A stretch of DNA of 62,251 nt, taken from NCBI RefSeq assembly GCF_000739015.1, contig NZ_JPUG01000056.1:1-62251 (forward strand), in the 5' to 3' direction. The notes under the pieces are model-generated. The model was not told where the DNA came from and searched no databases. It worked only from the letters and a program-made list of their open reading frames with translations. This stretch comes from Microvirga sp. BSC39 (GTDB lineage Bacteria; Pseudomonadota; Alphaproteobacteria; Rhizobiales; Beijerinckiaceae). Numbering within the stretch: the stretch's first letter is position 1; the number at the start of each line of letters is the position of its first letter. A program made the position numbers and the translations under genes. Shown here piece by piece: positions 39,163 to 50,272 of this stretch.

Positions 39163-40473
39163 ATGCGGTCTGACGACACGATCTTCGCCATCGCCTCCGG
39201 CCACGGCCGGTCCGCCGTGTGCCTGATCCGGATCAGCGGACCGGCAAGCCGTCACCTGCTGGAGCGGATGACGGGCGGTTCGCCGGAGCCTCGCCGGGCC
39301 GTGGTGCGGACCTTGCGAGACCCCAGGACCGGCGATCCCCTCGACCAGGCCCTCGTGCTCTGGATGCCTGGACCCGGGAGCTTCACGGGCGAGGACCAGG
39401 CGGAGCTGCACATCCACGGCGGGCTTGCCACGCGCTCTGCCGTGCTGCGGGCGCTCTCCTCCATCGAGAACTGCCGCCCGGCCGAAGCCGGGGAGTTCAC
39501 CCGCCGGGCCTTTCTCAATGGGCGGATGGACCTCTCCCGGGTGGAGGGGCTTGCCGATATCATCGATGCCGAGACCGAGGCTCAGCGTCGGCAGGCGATA
39601 CTCCAGCTTGGCGGACGCCTCGGCAATGCCGCCGAGGAATGGCGCGAGAGCATCCTGCAGGTTCTGGCGCTGCTCGAGGCGAGCCTCGACTTTTCCGACG
39701 AAGGCGACGTGCCGGAGGATCTGGAGGCCGACATTCTCCGGATGATCGACCGGGTTCAGGGGGAGATCGGTCGGGCATTGGCCAACCGCAGCGGAGAGCG
39801 GCTGCGGGAGGGTCTCACGGTGGTGCTTGCCGGCCCACCCAATGCCGGCAAATCGACCCTCCTCAATGCTCTAGCCCAGCGGGATGTCGCCATCGTGTCG
39901 CCGATCGCCGGCACCACCCGCGACGTGATCGAGGTTCATTGCGACCTCGGCGGCCTGCCGGTGATCATCGTCGACACGGCGGGCCTGCGGGAGAGTGCCG
40001 ATCTGATCGAGCAGGAGGGGGTCTCCCGCGCCCTGGCACGCGCGCAGGATGCGGACCTCGTCCTCTGGCTCGTGCCGCCGGACGGGGAGGAGAGTGCGCC
40101 TCCCTCTGCGCGGCGCCTGCTGAAGGTCGGGACGAAGGCGGACCTGCAGCCGTCCAGGCAGGATTGCGACGTGATGATCGCGGCTGCAACCGGCGAGGGG
40201 CTGCCGGACCTGATCGCCCGCCTGGAGGCTGAAGCCGCGAGCCTGATGGGGCAGGGGGATGCGGTGATCACCCGCGAGCGCCATCGAAATGCTTTAGGCC
40301 GTGCCCATGAAGGTCTGGCGCGGGCAAGGGCCATGCTGGAGAGCCAGGGACCCCTGGAGCTTGCAGCGGAAGAGGCCAGGCTCGTCACCCGCGCCATCGG
40401 CGAGATTACGGGCCGGGTGGACGTGGAGGACATGCTCGACAGGCTGTTCTCCAGCTTCTGCATCGGCAAATAG
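39163..40473 (+). CDS. mnmE: tRNA modification GTPase MnmE
   Basis: With MnmG adds the carboxymethylaminomethyl group to wobble U34. 436 residues. N-terminal folate-binding domain starts [20 protein letters not shown]; the P-loop is [16 protein letters not shown] (about 223-238), then [12 protein letters not shown] and DTAGLRE. C-terminal catalytic FCIGK with the conserved Cys. The order mnmE-mnmG-rsmG-parA-parB is the classical right arm of an origin region. Confidence 0.97.
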   Translation: MRSDDTIFAIASGHGRSAVCLIRISGPASRHLLERMTGGSPEPRRAVVRTLRDPRTGDPLDQALVLWMPGPGSFTGEDQAELHIHGGLATRSAVLRALSSIENCRPAEAGEFTRRAFLNGRMDLSRVEGLADIIDAETEAQRRQAILQLGGRLGNAAEEWRESILQVLALLEASLDFSDEGDVPEDLEADILRMIDRVQGEIGRALANRSGERLREGLTVVLAGPPNAGKSTLLNALAQRDVAIVSPIAGTTRDVIEVHCDLGGLPVIIVDTAGLRESADLIEQEGVSRALARAQDADLVLWLVPPDGEESAPPSARRLLKVGTKADLQPSRQDCDVMIAAATGEGLPDLIARLEAEAASLMGQGDAVITRERHRNALGRAHEGLARARAMLESQGPLELAAEEARLVTRAIGEITGRVDVEDMLDRLFSSFCIGK

Positions 40474-40615
40474 ACCGGCCCGCGCGCCGCTCCGATAACC
40501 ATTCGGCGAATCTGTGCGAGTCCGGATTTCGCCTGTTCACGAATCGGTGGAACGGTGCTGAGTTCGCTCTGGATAGCCTGTGGAACGGCTGTGCGGAGAT
40601 GGGGATCGCCCAAAA

Positions 40616-40631
40616 TGTTTCACGTGAAACA
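40616..40631. other. parS centromere site 1
   Basis: TGTTTCACGTGAAACA is the exact 16-bp parS palindrome bound by ParB. The palindrome extends to 24 bp with AAAA/TTTT (40612-40635). It lies in the mnmE-mnmG gap, about 10 kb from the candidate origin. Confidence 0.95.
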
Positions 40632-40688
40632 TTTTGCCCTTTTGACCTCCGGTTCGTCGCTGCGTAGACCCCTCTTATGGAAAGCGTC

Positions 40689-42575
40689 ATGAGTTCTTCG
40701 TTCGATGTGATTGTCGTGGGCGGCGGCCATGCTGGAGCCGAGGCGGCTGCGGCTGCCGCGCGCCTGGGCGCGCGCACGGCCTTGGTCACGCATAAGCTCT
40801 CGACCGTCGGCGCTATGTCCTGCAACCCGGCCATCGGAGGCCTCGGCAAGGGCCACTTGGTGCGCGAGATCGATGCTCTCGACGGGGTCATGGGCCGCAT
40901 CGCCGACCGGGCCGGCATCCAGTTCCGGCTCCTCAACCGCCGCAAGGGTCCGGCCGTGCGCGGACCCCGCACCCAGGCCGACCGTAAGCTCTACGCCCGC
41001 GCCATGCAGGCGGAACTGCTGAACACGGAGAACCTCTCCATCGTCGAGGGCGAGGCCGACGACCTTGTCGTGCAGGAGGACCGCATCGCCGGTCTTCTGC
41101 TCACGGATGGGCGGCAGCTTGCAGCCGGTGCCGTGGTCATCACCACCGGCACATTCCTGTCGGGCCTGATCCATATCGGCGAGAAGAAGATCCCGGCCGG
41201 CCGGTTGGGCGAGCGCCCGTCCCTGGGCCTGCCCAAGACCTTTGCCCGGCTCGGCTTCACCCTCGGACGCCTGAAAACTGGCACCCCGCCCCGCCTCGAC
41301 GGTCGCACCATCGACTGGGCCGGCGTCGACAAGCAGGCGGCCGACGACGAGCCGGTGCCGTTTTCGCTTCTCACCACCTGCATCACCAATCCGCAGATCG
41401 AATGCGGTGTCACCCGCACCACGGCCAAGGTGCACGACATTATCCGGAGCAACCTGCAACGCTCGGCCATGTATTCGGGAGAGATCCAGGGCACCGGACC
41501 GCGCTACTGCCCGTCCATCGAGGACAAGGTGGTGCGTTTCGGCGACCGGGACGGGCACCAGATCTTCCTTGAGCCGGAGGGTCTGGATGACAGCACCGTC
41601 TATCCCAATGGGATCTCCACCTCCCTGCCGGAGGATGTGCAGATCGAATTCCTCAAGCATATTCCCGGCCTGGAGAGGGTGCGCATGCTCCAGCCGGCCT
41701 ATGCCATCGAGTACGACTATGTGGATCCGCGCAACCTGACCGCCGGGCTCGAGACCAAGGCCTTGCAGGGGCTGTTCCTGGCCGGTCAGATCAATGGCAC
41801 CACCGGCTATGAAGAGGCGGCCGCTCAGGGGCTGGTCGCCGGCCTCAATGCAGCCCGTCGTGCCTGCGGTCAGGACGGCATCGTGTTCGACCGGGCCGAG
41901 TCCTACATCGGCGTGCTTGTCGATGATCTGATCACCCGGGGCGTGAGCGAGCCCTACCGCATGTTCACGTCGCGCTCCGAGTACCGGCTGAGCCTGCGCA
42001 TCGACAATGTGGACGAGCGCCTGACCGGAAGGGGCCTGGAGATCGGCTGCGTCGGAACAGAGCGCGAGGCACATTTCCGGCGCTCTCAGAGTGAGATCCG
42101 GGAAGCGCGGCTGCGGCTTCAGACCCTCGCCGTTACTCCCCAGGAAGCAGCCCGCCACGGGCTGGAGCTGAACCAGGACGGCATCCGCCGCTCGGCTTAT
42201 CAGCTTCTCTCCTACCCCAATATCGGCTGGTCGGACCTGCTGCGGATCTGGCCGGATCTTGCTGCGGTCAGCACCCCTGTGCGCGAGCGGCTGGAGACGG
42301 ACGCCACCTACGCAGTGTATCTCGACCGGCAACAGGCGGATATCGCGGCCTACCGACGGGACGAGAGTGTGGTTCTGGAGGAAAGCATCGACTTTCAGCG
42401 GCTGCCGGGTCTCTCGAATGAGATCAAGGCCAAGCTCGATCTGGTGCGTCCAAGGACCATCGGCCAAGCTGCCCGGATCGAGGGTATCACGCCTGCGGCC
42501 CTGACATTGCTGGCTGCTCATGCCCGCAAGGCGCCGGGCCAGTCCTCCCGCTCGACCGCTTCGGTGCAGGCATGA
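40689..42575 (+). CDS. mnmG: tRNA uridine-5-carboxymethylaminomethyl modification enzyme MnmG
   Basis: FAD-dependent partner of MnmE. About 628 residues. FAD motif [19 protein letters not shown] at the start, then [36 protein letters not shown] and [14 protein letters not shown]-terminal domain has [22 protein letters not shown]. Two starts are in frame; I prefer 40689, preceded by GGAAAG, but 40677 (four more residues) is possible. Confidence 0.96.
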   Translation: MSSSFDVIVVGGGHAGAEAAAAAARLGARTALVTHKLSTVGAMSCNPAIGGLGKGHLVREIDALDGVMGRIADRAGIQFRLLNRRKGPAVRGPRTQADRKLYARAMQAELLNTENLSIVEGEADDLVVQEDRIAGLLLTDGRQLAAGAVVITTGTFLSGLIHIGEKKIPAGRLGERPSLGLPKTFARLGFTLGRLKTGTPPRLDGRTIDWAGVDKQAADDEPVPFSLLTTCITNPQIECGVTRTTAKVHDIIRSNLQRSAMYSGEIQGTGPRYCPSIEDKVVRFGDRDGHQIFLEPEGLDDSTVYPNGISTSLPEDVQIEFLKHIPGLERVRMLQPAYAIEYDYVDPRNLTAGLETKALQGLFLAGQINGTTGYEEAAAQGLVAGLNAARRACGQDGIVFDRAESYIGVLVDDLITRGVSEPYRMFTSRSEYRLSLRIDNVDERLTGRGLEIGCVGTEREAHFRRSQSEIREARLRLQTLAVTPQEAARHGLELNQDGIRRSAYQLLSYPNIGWSDLLRIWPDLAAVSTPVRERLETDATYAVYLDRQQADIAAYRRDESVVLEESIDFQRLPGLSNEIKAKLDLVRPRTIGQAARIEGITPAALTLLAAHARKAPGQSSRSTASVQA

Positions 42576-43195
42576 CGTCGGACATCACGGCATCGGGGCT
42601 CAATGTTTCACGTGAAACATTCGAGAAGCTTGAGCTGCTGGAGCGGGAGCTCCGCCGCTGGCAGGCCATCAAGAACCTCGTCGGGCCGGCGACGCTCGAT
42701 CAGATCTGGGAGCGGCATATCGTCGACTCGCTCCAGCTTCTCGAGCTCGCGCCTGAGGCGAAGACGTGGCTCGACCTCGGATCCGGAGCTGGTTTTCCGG
42801 GCTTGGTCCTCGCTATTGCGGGGGCGGAGAGGGGGCTGAAAGTCCATCTCGTTGAGAGCAATTCGCGCAAATGCGCCTTCCTCCGGCACATCGTCCGACT
42901 GACCGGCTCGGCCACGACGATCCATGAGGCGCGACTGGAAACCGTCATTCCGGGCTTCGTGGCCAAGGTCGATGTGGTCTCGGCCCGGGCTCTGGCATCG
43001 CTTGTCCAGCTGCTGGATTGGACCGCGCCCATGTTGAAAGCGGGGACAATCGGCCTCTTCCCAAAGGGCCGCGACGCTGAGATCGAATTGACCGAGGCCC
43101 GGAAAAAGTGGACATTCGAAGCGGAGACCCTGCCGAGCGCGACCGATTCCAGCGCCAGGATTCTTCGCATAACCTCCATCGAGAGCCATTCATGA
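42572..43195 (+). CDS. rsmG: 16S rRNA (guanine527-N7) methyltransferase RsmG
   Basis: Methylates G527 of 16S rRNA. 207 residues. SAM motif [19 protein letters not shown] (about 65-83), then [16 protein letters not shown]. The ATGA overlap with mnmG couples translation. Residues 11-18 (NVSRETFE) are encoded by parS site 2, so the protein N-terminus is shaped by a DNA site. The C-terminus ([11 protein letters not shown]) overlaps the parA start. Confidence 0.95.
   Translation: MTSDITASGLNVSRETFEKLELLERELRRWQAIKNLVGPATLDQIWERHIVDSLQLLELAPEAKTWLDLGSGAGFPGLVLAIAGAERGLKVHLVESNSRKCAFLRHIVRLTGSATTIHEARLETVIPGFVAKVDVVSARALASLVQLLDWTAPMLKAGTIGLFPKGRDAEIELTEARKKWTFEAETLPSATDSSARILRITSIESHS
42604..42619. 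other. parS centromere site 2, inside rsmG
   Basis: Exact TGTTTCACGTGAAACA, 32 bp after the rsmG start. It encodes V-S-R-E-T of the RsmG N-terminus. Second parS in the window, 1988 bp from site 1. Confidence 0.95.
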
Positions 43196-44031
43196 TGACC
43201 GACCGCAACGGACCCGAAGCAGGCGCGCGTGGGGTGAAGCCGCGCGTTCTCGTGCTCGCCAACCAGAAAGGCGGCGTCGGCAAGACTACGACGGCGATCA
43301 ACCTCGGCACGGCACTGGCCGCCATCGGCGAGAGGGTGCTGATCGTCGATCTCGACCCGCAGGGCAACGCCTCGACGGGTCTCGGCATCGACCGCAAGAA
43401 CCGGCAGACCTCGACCTACCACGTGCTCGCCGGCGAAGCTTCCCTGGAGGAGAGCATCACCGAGACGGTGGTGCCCGGACTGTCGGTCGCGCCCTCGACT
43501 CTCGACCTCCTCGGGATCGAGCTGGAGATCGCCAACGAGCGGAACCGCGCCCATCGCCTCCGCTCGGCGATTCAGGAACTTTCGGGCTCCGAGGTAAGTG
43601 AACCTTTTACCTATATTTTGATCGACTGCCCGCCATCGCTGAATCTTCTGACTATCAACGCCTTGACCGCTGCTGACGCGGTTCTGGTGCCGCTTCAATG
43701 CGAATTTTTTGCTTTGGAAGGCCTCAGCCAGCTGCTCAAGACGGTCGAGCAGGTCCGTTCCGCCCTCAACCCGGAGCTCACGATCCACGGTGTCGTGCTG
43801 ACCATGTTCGACCCGCGCAACAACCTGTCGGGCCAAGTCGTGGCCGATGTGCGCCAGTTCATGGGTTCCAAGGTCTATGAGACCATGATCCCGCGTAACG
43901 TGCGCGTGTCCGAGGCGCCGTCCCACGGCAAGCCGGTTCTGCTCTACGATCTGAAATGCGCCGGCTCGCAGGCCTATCTGCGGCTGGCCTCCGAAGTCAT
44001 CCAGCGCGAACGCGCGCTGCGCGCTGCCTGA
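43192..44031 (+). CDS. parA: Chromosome-partitioning ATPase ParA
   Basis: Deviant-Walker ATPase that moves the ParB-parS complex. 279 residues from 43192 ([11 protein letters not shown]); ATG 43195 is the next option. Deviant Walker A LANQKGGVGKTTTAINLG (about residues 24-41), Walker A' IVDLDPQGNAS, Walker B-like LIDCPPSLNLLTINAL. It overlaps the rsmG stop, so it is probably translated from the same mRNA. Confidence 0.96.
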   Translation: MMTDRNGPEAGARGVKPRVLVLANQKGGVGKTTTAINLGTALAAIGERVLIVDLDPQGNASTGLGIDRKNRQTSTYHVLAGEASLEESITETVVPGLSVAPSTLDLLGIELEIANERNRAHRLRSAIQELSGSEVSEPFTYILIDCPPSLNLLTINALTAADAVLVPLQCEFFALEGLSQLLKTVEQVRSALNPELTIHGVVLTMFDPRNNLSGQVVADVRQFMGSKVYETMIPRNVRVSEAPSHGKPVLLYDLKCAGSQAYLRLASEVIQRERALRAA

Positions 44032-44048
44032 GAGTTTGAGAGACCGCA

Positions 44049-44930
44049 ATGGCTAAAGAGATGAAATCGCTGGGCCGTGGACTGGCCGCCCTCATCGGCG
44101 AAGTGGGCGAGGAGATGGGCAATCTCGAGCGCAAGGGTTTTGTGCCGAAATCCGTGCCCGTCGAGTTCCTGCGTGCGAACCCGCGCAACCCGCGCAAGGT
44201 CTTCGACGACACGGACCTGAGTGAGCTGACCCAGTCGATCAAGGATCGCGGCATCATCCAGCCCATCGTCGTGCGACCGATCACGAACAGCACCGACCAA
44301 TACGAGATCGTCGCCGGTGAACGCCGCTGGCGCGCAGCCCAGAAGGCCGGCCTGCATCGGGTGCCGGTGGTGGTCGTCCATATCGACGATAAGACTTCGC
44401 TCGAATATGCCATCCTCGAGAACGTCCAGCGCGCCGATCTCAACCCCATCGAGGAGGCGGAGGGCTACTCGCGCCTGATGGCCGAGTTCTCCTACACGCA
44501 GGAAAACCTGTCGAAGATCATCGGCAAGAGCCGCAGCCACATCGCCAACATGCTGCGCCTCACCGAGCTGCCGGCTCCGGTGCGCAAGCTGCTGATCGAC
44601 CGCAAGCTCACGGCCGGCCACGGCCGCGCCCTGCTCTCCGTGACCGACCCGGTCCAGGTGGCCAAGCGCGTCATCGACGAGGGCATGAGCGTGCGCCAGG
44701 TGGAGGAGATCGCTCAGGGCGATACAGGCGCCTCATCGAAGGCGGCGGCGAAAGCCGGCAAGCCTGGCCCGGCGGAGAAGGACCCCGACACCCGCGCGCT
44801 CGAGAAGGCCCTGCAGGACGTGCTCGGCCTCACGGTCAGCATCGATCACAAGGGCCAGGGCGGCGAATTACGCATCAAGTACAAGACCTTGGACCAGCTC
44901 GACGGGCTGTGCCGCCGGTTGAATCCGTAG
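44049..44930 (+). CDS. parB: Chromosome-partitioning CTPase ParB
   Basis: Binds parS and spreads by CTP-dependent clamping. 293 residues. N-terminal KSLGRGLAALIGE (ParA contact). The CTPase region has GERRWRAAQKAGLHRVPVVV (the GERRxRA motif, about residues 95-115). HTH NLSKIIGKSRSHIANMLRLTELP, with the C-terminal dimer domain at about 235-293. The substrate sites are the two parS sites at 40.6 and 42.6 kb. Confidence 0.97.
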   Translation: MAKEMKSLGRGLAALIGEVGEEMGNLERKGFVPKSVPVEFLRANPRNPRKVFDDTDLSELTQSIKDRGIIQPIVVRPITNSTDQYEIVAGERRWRAAQKAGLHRVPVVVVHIDDKTSLEYAILENVQRADLNPIEEAEGYSRLMAEFSYTQENLSKIIGKSRSHIANMLRLTELPAPVRKLLIDRKLTAGHGRALLSVTDPVQVAKRVIDEGMSVRQVEEIAQGDTGASSKAAAKAGKPGPAEKDPDTRALEKALQDVLGLTVSIDHKGQGGELRIKYKTLDQLDGLCRRLNP

Positions 44931-44956
44931 AGAGCCTGATCAAGCAGCTTCACGTC

Positions 44957-45113
44957 ATCACCGGCCTTGTGCCGGTGATCTCGATTTGAGAGGTGCGGCA
45001 CTCTTCAAAACGAGATGGCCGGGACGAGCCCGGCCATGACCGGAAGGGTGTCCATAGCGCTGAAGCTTCGGGGGGATTCCCTTCCTCTCCGCTGCGCTCC
45101 GACTGGGAATGAC
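44957..45113. repeat. Three palindromic remnants between parB and holA
   Basis: Two short hairpins (44957-44979, ATCACCGGC/GCCGGTGAT; 45015-45037, ATGGCCGGG/CCCGGCCAT) and one single-arm family A remnant (45072-45113, GGGGATTCCC to GGGAATGACA). The 213-bp gap has no other content. Confidence 0.6.
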
Positions 45114-45143
45114 AATCCGGGATTTCCGGTTCTCAGCGTAACT

Positions 45144-46163
45144 CTACCGCCTTGCCGCCCTTGCAATATCGAGCAGGGTCTTGGCCGCGATGGTGTCGTC
45201 GAGAGCGGCCATGCGGCGGGTCTGGAGCAGGTTGGCTTGCAGCAGGGAGATGGCGTTTTTCAGGCTGTCGCCGGTCCAGCGCTGGAGGTGACGCTCGACC
45301 AGCGGTTTTCGCCGGAAATGCAGGCTGCGCATGGTCTCCATGACCGCCGGGATGGGGCGGCCTTCCTCGACGGAGATCCGGGCCGTCAGCAGCATCAGGG
45401 CATGGCGGAGCGCAGCACCAAGCAGTACGCCCGCATTCACACCCTCGGCCGCAAGACGCCGGGAGCCGGTCTCGAGGCCCGTGCCTTCGCCGGCAAAAGC
45501 GGCGTCGATCACCGCATCCATCGCGAGACTCGACACGTCGCTCATGATGGCGTCCACGTCGGCGAGCGTGATCTCCCGCTGGCCATGGGCATAGAGCATG
45601 AGCTTGTTGAGCTCTCCCCGGGTGGCGAGGCGGTCGCTGCCGAGGCTTGCGATCAAGGCGGTGCGGGCGTCGCGCTGGATCGAAAAGCCGCCGGCCTTCA
45701 GGGTCTCGTCCACCACCGCGCCGAGATTTCTGGCCTCGTCCGCATAGCAGGGCAGGGCAAGCGCCTTCTGCGAGCGCTCGCAGAGGGTGCGCAGCGGTGA
45801 CGATTTCTGCAGGTCGCCGCCCTCGATGACGATCACCGTATCCTGCAGCTCGCCCTTCAAGACGGCGTCCACGGCCGGCGCTATGTTGCGCGAGGTGGAT
45901 TTCACCCAGATGGCGCGCTTGCCCCCGAACAACCCCATGGTGCCGGCCTCGTCCGCCAGCCGTCCGGGATCGGCCGCGATGTCGTCGCCGTCGATGCGGA
46001 TCATCTGGAACGGGTCGGAGGCATCGTCCACGGAGCGCTCGGCTACCATCCGGGCGCGCTCGTTGATGAGGCCCATGTCGGGCCCGTAGAACAGGAACAG
46101 GCCGATGCGCGGATCGGGGCGTCGCAGCGCTCCTTCCACGTCGCCTGCTTTGACGGCCACCAT
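45144..46163 (-). CDS. holA: DNA polymerase III delta subunit
   Basis: Opens the beta clamp during loading. 339 residues. AAA+-like clamp-loader fold: LFLFYGPDMGLINERARMVAE near the N-terminus, FGGKRAIWVKSTSRN, LQDTVIVIEGGDLQKSSPLRTLCE, RDARTALIASLGSDRLATRGELNKL. It lies 4 bp after lptE on the same strand. The lptE-holA pairing is seen across proteobacteria. Confidence 0.93.
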   Translation of the reverse strand: MVAVKAGDVEGALRRPDPRIGLFLFYGPDMGLINERARMVAERSVDDASDPFQMIRIDGDDIAADPGRLADEAGTMGLFGGKRAIWVKSTSRNIAPAVDAVLKGELQDTVIVIEGGDLQKSSPLRTLCERSQKALALPCYADEARNLGAVVDETLKAGGFSIQRDARTALIASLGSDRLATRGELNKLMLYAHGQREITLADVDAIMSDVSSLAMDAVIDAAFAGEGTGLETGSRRLAAEGVNAGVLLGAALRHALMLLTARISVEEGRPIPAVMETMRSLHFRRKPLVERHLQRWTGDSLKNAISLLQANLLQTRRMAALDDTIAAKTLLDIARAARR

Positions 46164-46167
46164 GATG

Positions 46168-46704
46168 TCAGGTTCGGGTGGCGAGCACCGCCGACAGCCG
46201 GGTTCTCACCTGGTCGGCCAGATCCTTGGACAGCCTGATCTCGGCATCGCGCGCCGCACGGATATTGGCGAAACGCTGCGGGAAGCGGTCGAAGCTCGCC
46301 GTGGAGGTGGCCGTGCCCTGGGTGATCACCGTGGCTCCGTCGAGGGTTGTCAGCGTATAGGTCAACGTTCCGCCGACGATCACGGAGCTTGCCGTGCCGT
46401 ACTGCGTGTCGACAACCGGGCTTGTCTGCGATTTCGTGAAGGCGAGACGCAGGTTGTAGCGCTTAGGGATAGCCGATCCCGAGCCGTTCAGCGCATAGAT
46501 CAGCTCGCTGCGCAGGTAATGTCCCGCATTGGCCAGCTGAGGCGGCCATTCCACCTCCGGCACATCGATGGAGGCAAGCTCCGTCTGGAGCGTCTGCCCC
46601 GAGGCCGTTGGGCCGTGAAGAGGCCGGAAGCAGGCGGACAAGCCTAGGGAGAGGCCTGCCACAAGAGCGACGTGGGCAAGGCCCTTCAGGTTAAGCGACG
46701 ACAT
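46168..46704 (-). CDS. lptE: LPS-assembly lipoprotein LptE
   Basis: Outer-membrane partner of LptD. 178 residues. Lipoprotein signal with lipobox LSAC and predicted lipidated Cys25 ([15 protein letters not shown]). The rest is a small alpha/beta domain: [42 protein letters not shown]. It overlaps the leuS 3' end by 14 bp, and the order leuS-lptE-holA is conserved. Confidence 0.9.
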   Translation of the reverse strand: MSSLNLKGLAHVALVAGLSLGLSACFRPLHGPTASGQTLQTELASIDVPEVEWPPQLANAGHYLRSELIYALNGSGSAIPKRYNLRLAFTKSQTSPVVDTQYGTASSVIVGGTLTYTLTTLDGATVITQGTATSTASFDRFPQRFANIRAARDAEIRLSKDLADQVRTRLSAVLATRT

Positions 46705-49312
46705 TCACGATCCTCTGGGGAACGACGATAATCTTGCGGGCAGGCTTGCCTTCCATGGCCTTCTGCACGGCCTCGAGAGCAAGCACGGCCGCCTCGACTG
46801 TAGCCTGATCCGCGTCGCGGGCAACCGTCACGTCGGCACGCTTCTTGCCGTTGACCTGCACCGGCAGGGTCACCGTGTCCTCGACCAGCAACGCGCGCTC
46901 CACCTGCGGCCACGGGGCGTCGGCCACGAGGCCGGATTGACCTAAGCCCTCCCAGCATTCCTCTGCCAGGTGAGGCATCATGGGGGCGAGCAGCTGCACG
47001 AAGATGCGCCCGGCTTCGGCAAAAGCCGCGGCCACGCCCGGCTCGTTGGCGCTCTTGGCCTGGTTCGCCAGATCCTGCAGGGAATTGGCCAGCTCGTAGA
47101 GATGGGCGACGCAGCGGTTGAAGCGCAGGCGCTCCACATCCTCCTCGACGGCGGCGAGCGCCCTGTGGGCAGCCTTGCGCACGGCGAGCGCAATCGGACC
47201 CTCGGCCGAAGCGCCATTGGAGCCTGCCATCCGGTCCGCGATCTCGCCGATCAGGCGCCACACGCGCTGGATGAAGCGGCCTGCACCCTGCACGCCCTCC
47301 TCGGTCCAGATCACGTCGCGCTCCGGCGGCGAGTCGGACAGCATGAACCAGCGGGCCGTGTCGGCGCCGTAGGATGCGATGATCTCGTCCGGATCGACGG
47401 TATTCTTCTTCGACTTCGACATCTTCTCAATGGAGCCGATCTCGATGGGAGCGCCGGTCTCTACATGGAAGGCTTTTCGCGTGTTGCCGTCGCTCTCGAA
47501 GCGCACGTCGGAGGGCAGCACCCAGGCGCCGCTCTGGTCCTTGTAGGTTTCGTGCACCACCATGCCCTGGGTGAACAGGCCGGCGAACGGCTCATCCAAG
47601 CCGGCATGGCCCGTCTTCTTCATCGCGCGGGTGAAGAAGCGCGAATAGAGCAGGTGCAGGATCGCGTGCTCGATGCCGCCGATATACTGATCGACCGGCA
47701 GCCAGGAATCCACGGTCGCGCGATCCGTCGGTTGCTCCGTCAGGGTCGGATCGGTGAAGCGGGCGAAGTACCAGGACGAATCCACGAAGGTGTCCATGGT
47801 GTCCGTCTCGCGCCGGGCCTTGGCGCCGCATTGCGGGCAGTCCACGTGCTTCCAGGTCGCGTGACGGTCGAGCGGGTTGCCCGGCACGTCGAAGGACACG
47901 TCCTCCGGCAGCACCACGGGCAGCTGATCCTTCGGCACCGGAACGACACCGCAGGCATCGCAATGGATGATCGGAATCGGGCAGCCCCAGTAGCGCTGGC
48001 GCGAGATGCCCCAGTCGCGCAGGCGGAAGTTCACCTTGCGCTCAGCCACAGAACGGTTGCCGCGGGTCTCGGCTTCCAGCCGGCGGGCGACCTCTTCTTT
48101 CGCCTCCGCGATGGTCATGCCATCGAGGAAGCGGGAATTGATCATCCGGCCTTCGCCGTCATAGGCCACGTCCGTGACCACGAAGGCGGCCGGGTCCACA
48201 TCCGGCGGGCACACCACCGGCGTGTTGCCCAGGCCGTACTTGTTGACGAAGTCCAGGTCGCGCTGGTCGTGCGCCGGGCAGCCGAAGATGGCCCCGGTGC
48301 CGTATTCCATCAGGATGAAGTTCGCCACATAGACCGGCAGGGTCCAGTTCGGGTCGAACGGATGCTCGGCGCGGATGCCGGTGTCGAAGCCCAGCTTCTC
48401 CGCCTTGTCGATGGCCTCCTGGGCCGTGCCGACGCGCTTGCACTCCTCGATGAAGGCGGCAAGCTCCGGGTTCTTGTCGGCTGCGGCCTTCGCCAGCGGA
48501 TGATCGGGCGCAACCGCCATGAACTTGGCGCCGAACAGGGTGTCCGGGCGCGTGGTGTAGATCTGCAGCTCAGTCTCGCCGTTCGGCACGGTCTCCGGCT
48601 TCAGGGCGAAGCGCACCAGCAGGCCTTCGGAGCGGCCGATCCAGTTGCGCTGCATCAGGCGCACCTTCTCGGGCCAGCGGTCCAGGGTATCGAGCCGATC
48701 GTCCAGATCCTGGGCGAAATCGGTGATCTTCAGGAACCACTGGGTCAGCTCGCGCTGCTCGACCAGGGCGCCCGAGCGCCAGCCGCGCCCGTCGATCACC
48801 TGCTCGTTGGCGAGCACCGTGTGATCCACCGGGTCCCAGTTCACCTTGGCCGTCTTGCGGTCGACGAGGCCGGCCTCCAGAAAGTCCAGGAACATGCGCT
48901 GTTGGTGGCGATAGTAGCTCGGGTCGCAGGTGGCGATCTCGCGGCTCCAGTCGATGGCCAGACCCATGCTCTGCAGCTGGGCGCGCATGGTGGCGATGTT
49001 CGCGTAGGTCCATTCCTTCGGGTGGACCTTGTTCTGCATGGCGGCGTTCTCGGCCGGCATGCCGAAGGCGTCCCAGCCCATCGGGTGGAGCACGTTGAAG
49101 CCTCTGGCCCGCTTGTAGCGCGCCACCACGTCGCCCATGGTGTAGTTGCGCACGTGGCCCATGTGGATGCGCCCCGACGGATAGGGGAACATCTCGAGCA
49201 CGTAGTATTTCGGACGCGGGTCGTCGTTGCTGGTCTTGAACAGGTCGCGGTCGTTCCAGACCTTCCGCCATTTCAGCTCGGCTTCCTTGGCGTTGTAGCG
49301 CTCGGGCCTCAT
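46691..49312 (-). CDS. leuS: Leucyl-tRNA synthetase
   Basis: Charges tRNA-Leu. 873 residues, the usual bacterial length. HIGH motif [15 protein letters not shown] at about residue 48-60. The CP1 editing domain follows ([20 protein letters not shown]). The KMSKS motif is [13 protein letters not shown]. The zinc-like [14 protein letters not shown] insertion is visible. It is the first gene of leuS-lptE-holA, divergent from yggS. Confidence 0.97.
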   Translation of the reverse strand: MRPERYNAKEAELKWRKVWNDRDLFKTSNDDPRPKYYVLEMFPYPSGRIHMGHVRNYTMGDVVARYKRARGFNVLHPMGWDAFGMPAENAAMQNKVHPKEWTYANIATMRAQLQSMGLAIDWSREIATCDPSYYRHQQRMFLDFLEAGLVDRKTAKVNWDPVDHTVLANEQVIDGRGWRSGALVEQRELTQWFLKITDFAQDLDDRLDTLDRWPEKVRLMQRNWIGRSEGLLVRFALKPETVPNGETELQIYTTRPDTLFGAKFMAVAPDHPLAKAAADKNPELAAFIEECKRVGTAQEAIDKAEKLGFDTGIRAEHPFDPNWTLPVYVANFILMEYGTGAIFGCPAHDQRDLDFVNKYGLGNTPVVCPPDVDPAAFVVTDVAYDGEGRMINSRFLDGMTIAEAKEEVARRLEAETRGNRSVAERKVNFRLRDWGISRQRYWGCPIPIIHCDACGVVPVPKDQLPVVLPEDVSFDVPGNPLDRHATWKHVDCPQCGAKARRETDTMDTFVDSSWYFARFTDPTLTEQPTDRATVDSWLPVDQYIGGIEHAILHLLYSRFFTRAMKKTGHAGLDEPFAGLFTQGMVVHETYKDQSGAWVLPSDVRFESDGNTRKAFHVETGAPIEIGSIEKMSKSKKNTVDPDEIIASYGADTARWFMLSDSPPERDVIWTEEGVQGAGRFIQRVWRLIGEIADRMAGSNGASAEGPIALAVRKAAHRALAAVEEDVERLRFNRCVAHLYELANSLQDLANQAKSANEPGVAAAFAEAGRIFVQLLAPMMPHLAEECWEGLGQSGLVADAPWPQVERALLVEDTVTLPVQVNGKKRADVTVARDADQATVEAAVLALEAVQKAMEGKPARKIIVVPQRIVNVVA

Positions 49313-49438
49313 TTTTCTCAGATCATCCGTCGTTTAGAGATTCAAGCGGCTTGCGCCGCCACGTTGCGGCGGACTAGGACACAGCTCTCCGGCGCGGTCA
49401 ACGGTTTCGCGTGTGCGAGATGATCTCGAGAGGATCCC

Positions 49439-50122
49439 ATGAGCGAGAACGACGCAGTCGATGGCCTGAAGCAGGTGCAGGAAAGCATCCGGCGCTCCGC
49501 CTCCGATTACGACCGTGACCCTGCCTCCATCACCCTCGTGGCTGTTTCAAAAATCTTTCCAGCCGAGGTCATCGAGCCGGTGCTCGCCGCGGGGCAGCGG
49601 GTGTTCGGCGAGAACTACGTGCAGGAGGCGAAGGCCAAGTGGCCCGCTTTGCGCGAGCGCTACGCGGACGTGGAGCTGCACATGATCGGCCCGCTCCAGT
49701 CCAACAAGGCCAGGGAGGCCGTGGAGCTCTTCGACGTGATCCACACCCTCGACCGCCCGTCGCTCGCGGAGGCGCTGGCCAAGGAAATCGTCCGGCAAGG
49801 CAAGACACCGCGCCTGCTGGTGCAGGTGAACACCGGCGAGGAGCCGCAGAAGGGCGGGGTCATCCCCACCGAGATCGACGCCTTCCTCGATGCCTGCCGC
49901 AGCAAGTACGGCCTCACGATCGAAGGCCTCATGTGCATCCCGCCGGCCGAGGACCCGCCGTCGCCGCACTTCGCCCTCCTCAACACCATCGCCGGGCGGC
50001 ATGGCTTGAAGGTGCTCTCCATGGGCATGAGCGCCGACTTCGATGCGGCGATCCAGCTGGGCGCCACCCATGTGCGGGTGGGCAGCGCGATCTTCGGGGC
50101 GAGACCGCGGCCGGCTCAGTAA
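49439..50122 (+). CDS. YggS/PROSC family PLP homeostasis protein
   Basis: PLP-binding, non-catalytic alanine-racemase-fold protein that balances cellular vitamin B6. 227 residues. The PLP Lys is in TLVAVSKIFPAEVI (about residue 39). FGENYVQEAKAKWPAL, HMIGPLQSNKAREAVELFD and MCIPPAEDPPSPHFALL are family stretches. C-terminal GMSADFDAAIQLGATHVRVGSAIFG. Strong similarity to the YggS family. Confidence 0.93.
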   Translation: MSENDAVDGLKQVQESIRRSASDYDRDPASITLVAVSKIFPAEVIEPVLAAGQRVFGENYVQEAKAKWPALRERYADVELHMIGPLQSNKAREAVELFDVIHTLDRPSLAEALAKEIVRQGKTPRLLVQVNTGEEPQKGGVIPTEIDAFLDACRSKYGLTIEGLMCIPPAEDPPSPHFALLNTIAGRHGLKVLSMGMSADFDAAIQLGATHVRVGSAIFGARPRPAQ

Positions 50123-50172
50123 GGCTGTTGGTCGGCGCCTTCACATGGCAGTCGGGCTTTGCCCTCTACGTC

Positions 50173-50195
50173 ATGGCCGGTCTTGTGCCGGCCAT
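50173..50195. repeat. Short GGCCGG palindrome after yggS
   Basis: ATGGCCGG / CCGGCCAT arms with a 7-nt loop, in the gap between yggS and the aldo/keto reductase. It belongs with the hairpins at 2275 and 3873. Confidence 0.5.
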
Positions 50196-50272
50196 CCCGA
50201 TCCTGTGAAGCACAGCGCCCTTCGCATCGAGATCACCGACGCGAGGCCGGTGACGACGTGGAGGGACACGGA

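Noticed and set aside
39036..39191. N-terminal extension of the DUF255 protein
   Set aside because: The additional 52 residues overlap the mnmE start and carry no homology; the ATG at 39035 gives the family start [15 protein letters not shown].
40620..42521. 633-codon minus-strand frame opposite mnmG
   Set aside because: Antisense shadow of mnmG; it also ends inside the parS palindrome, which makes NVSRETF-like residues in several frames.
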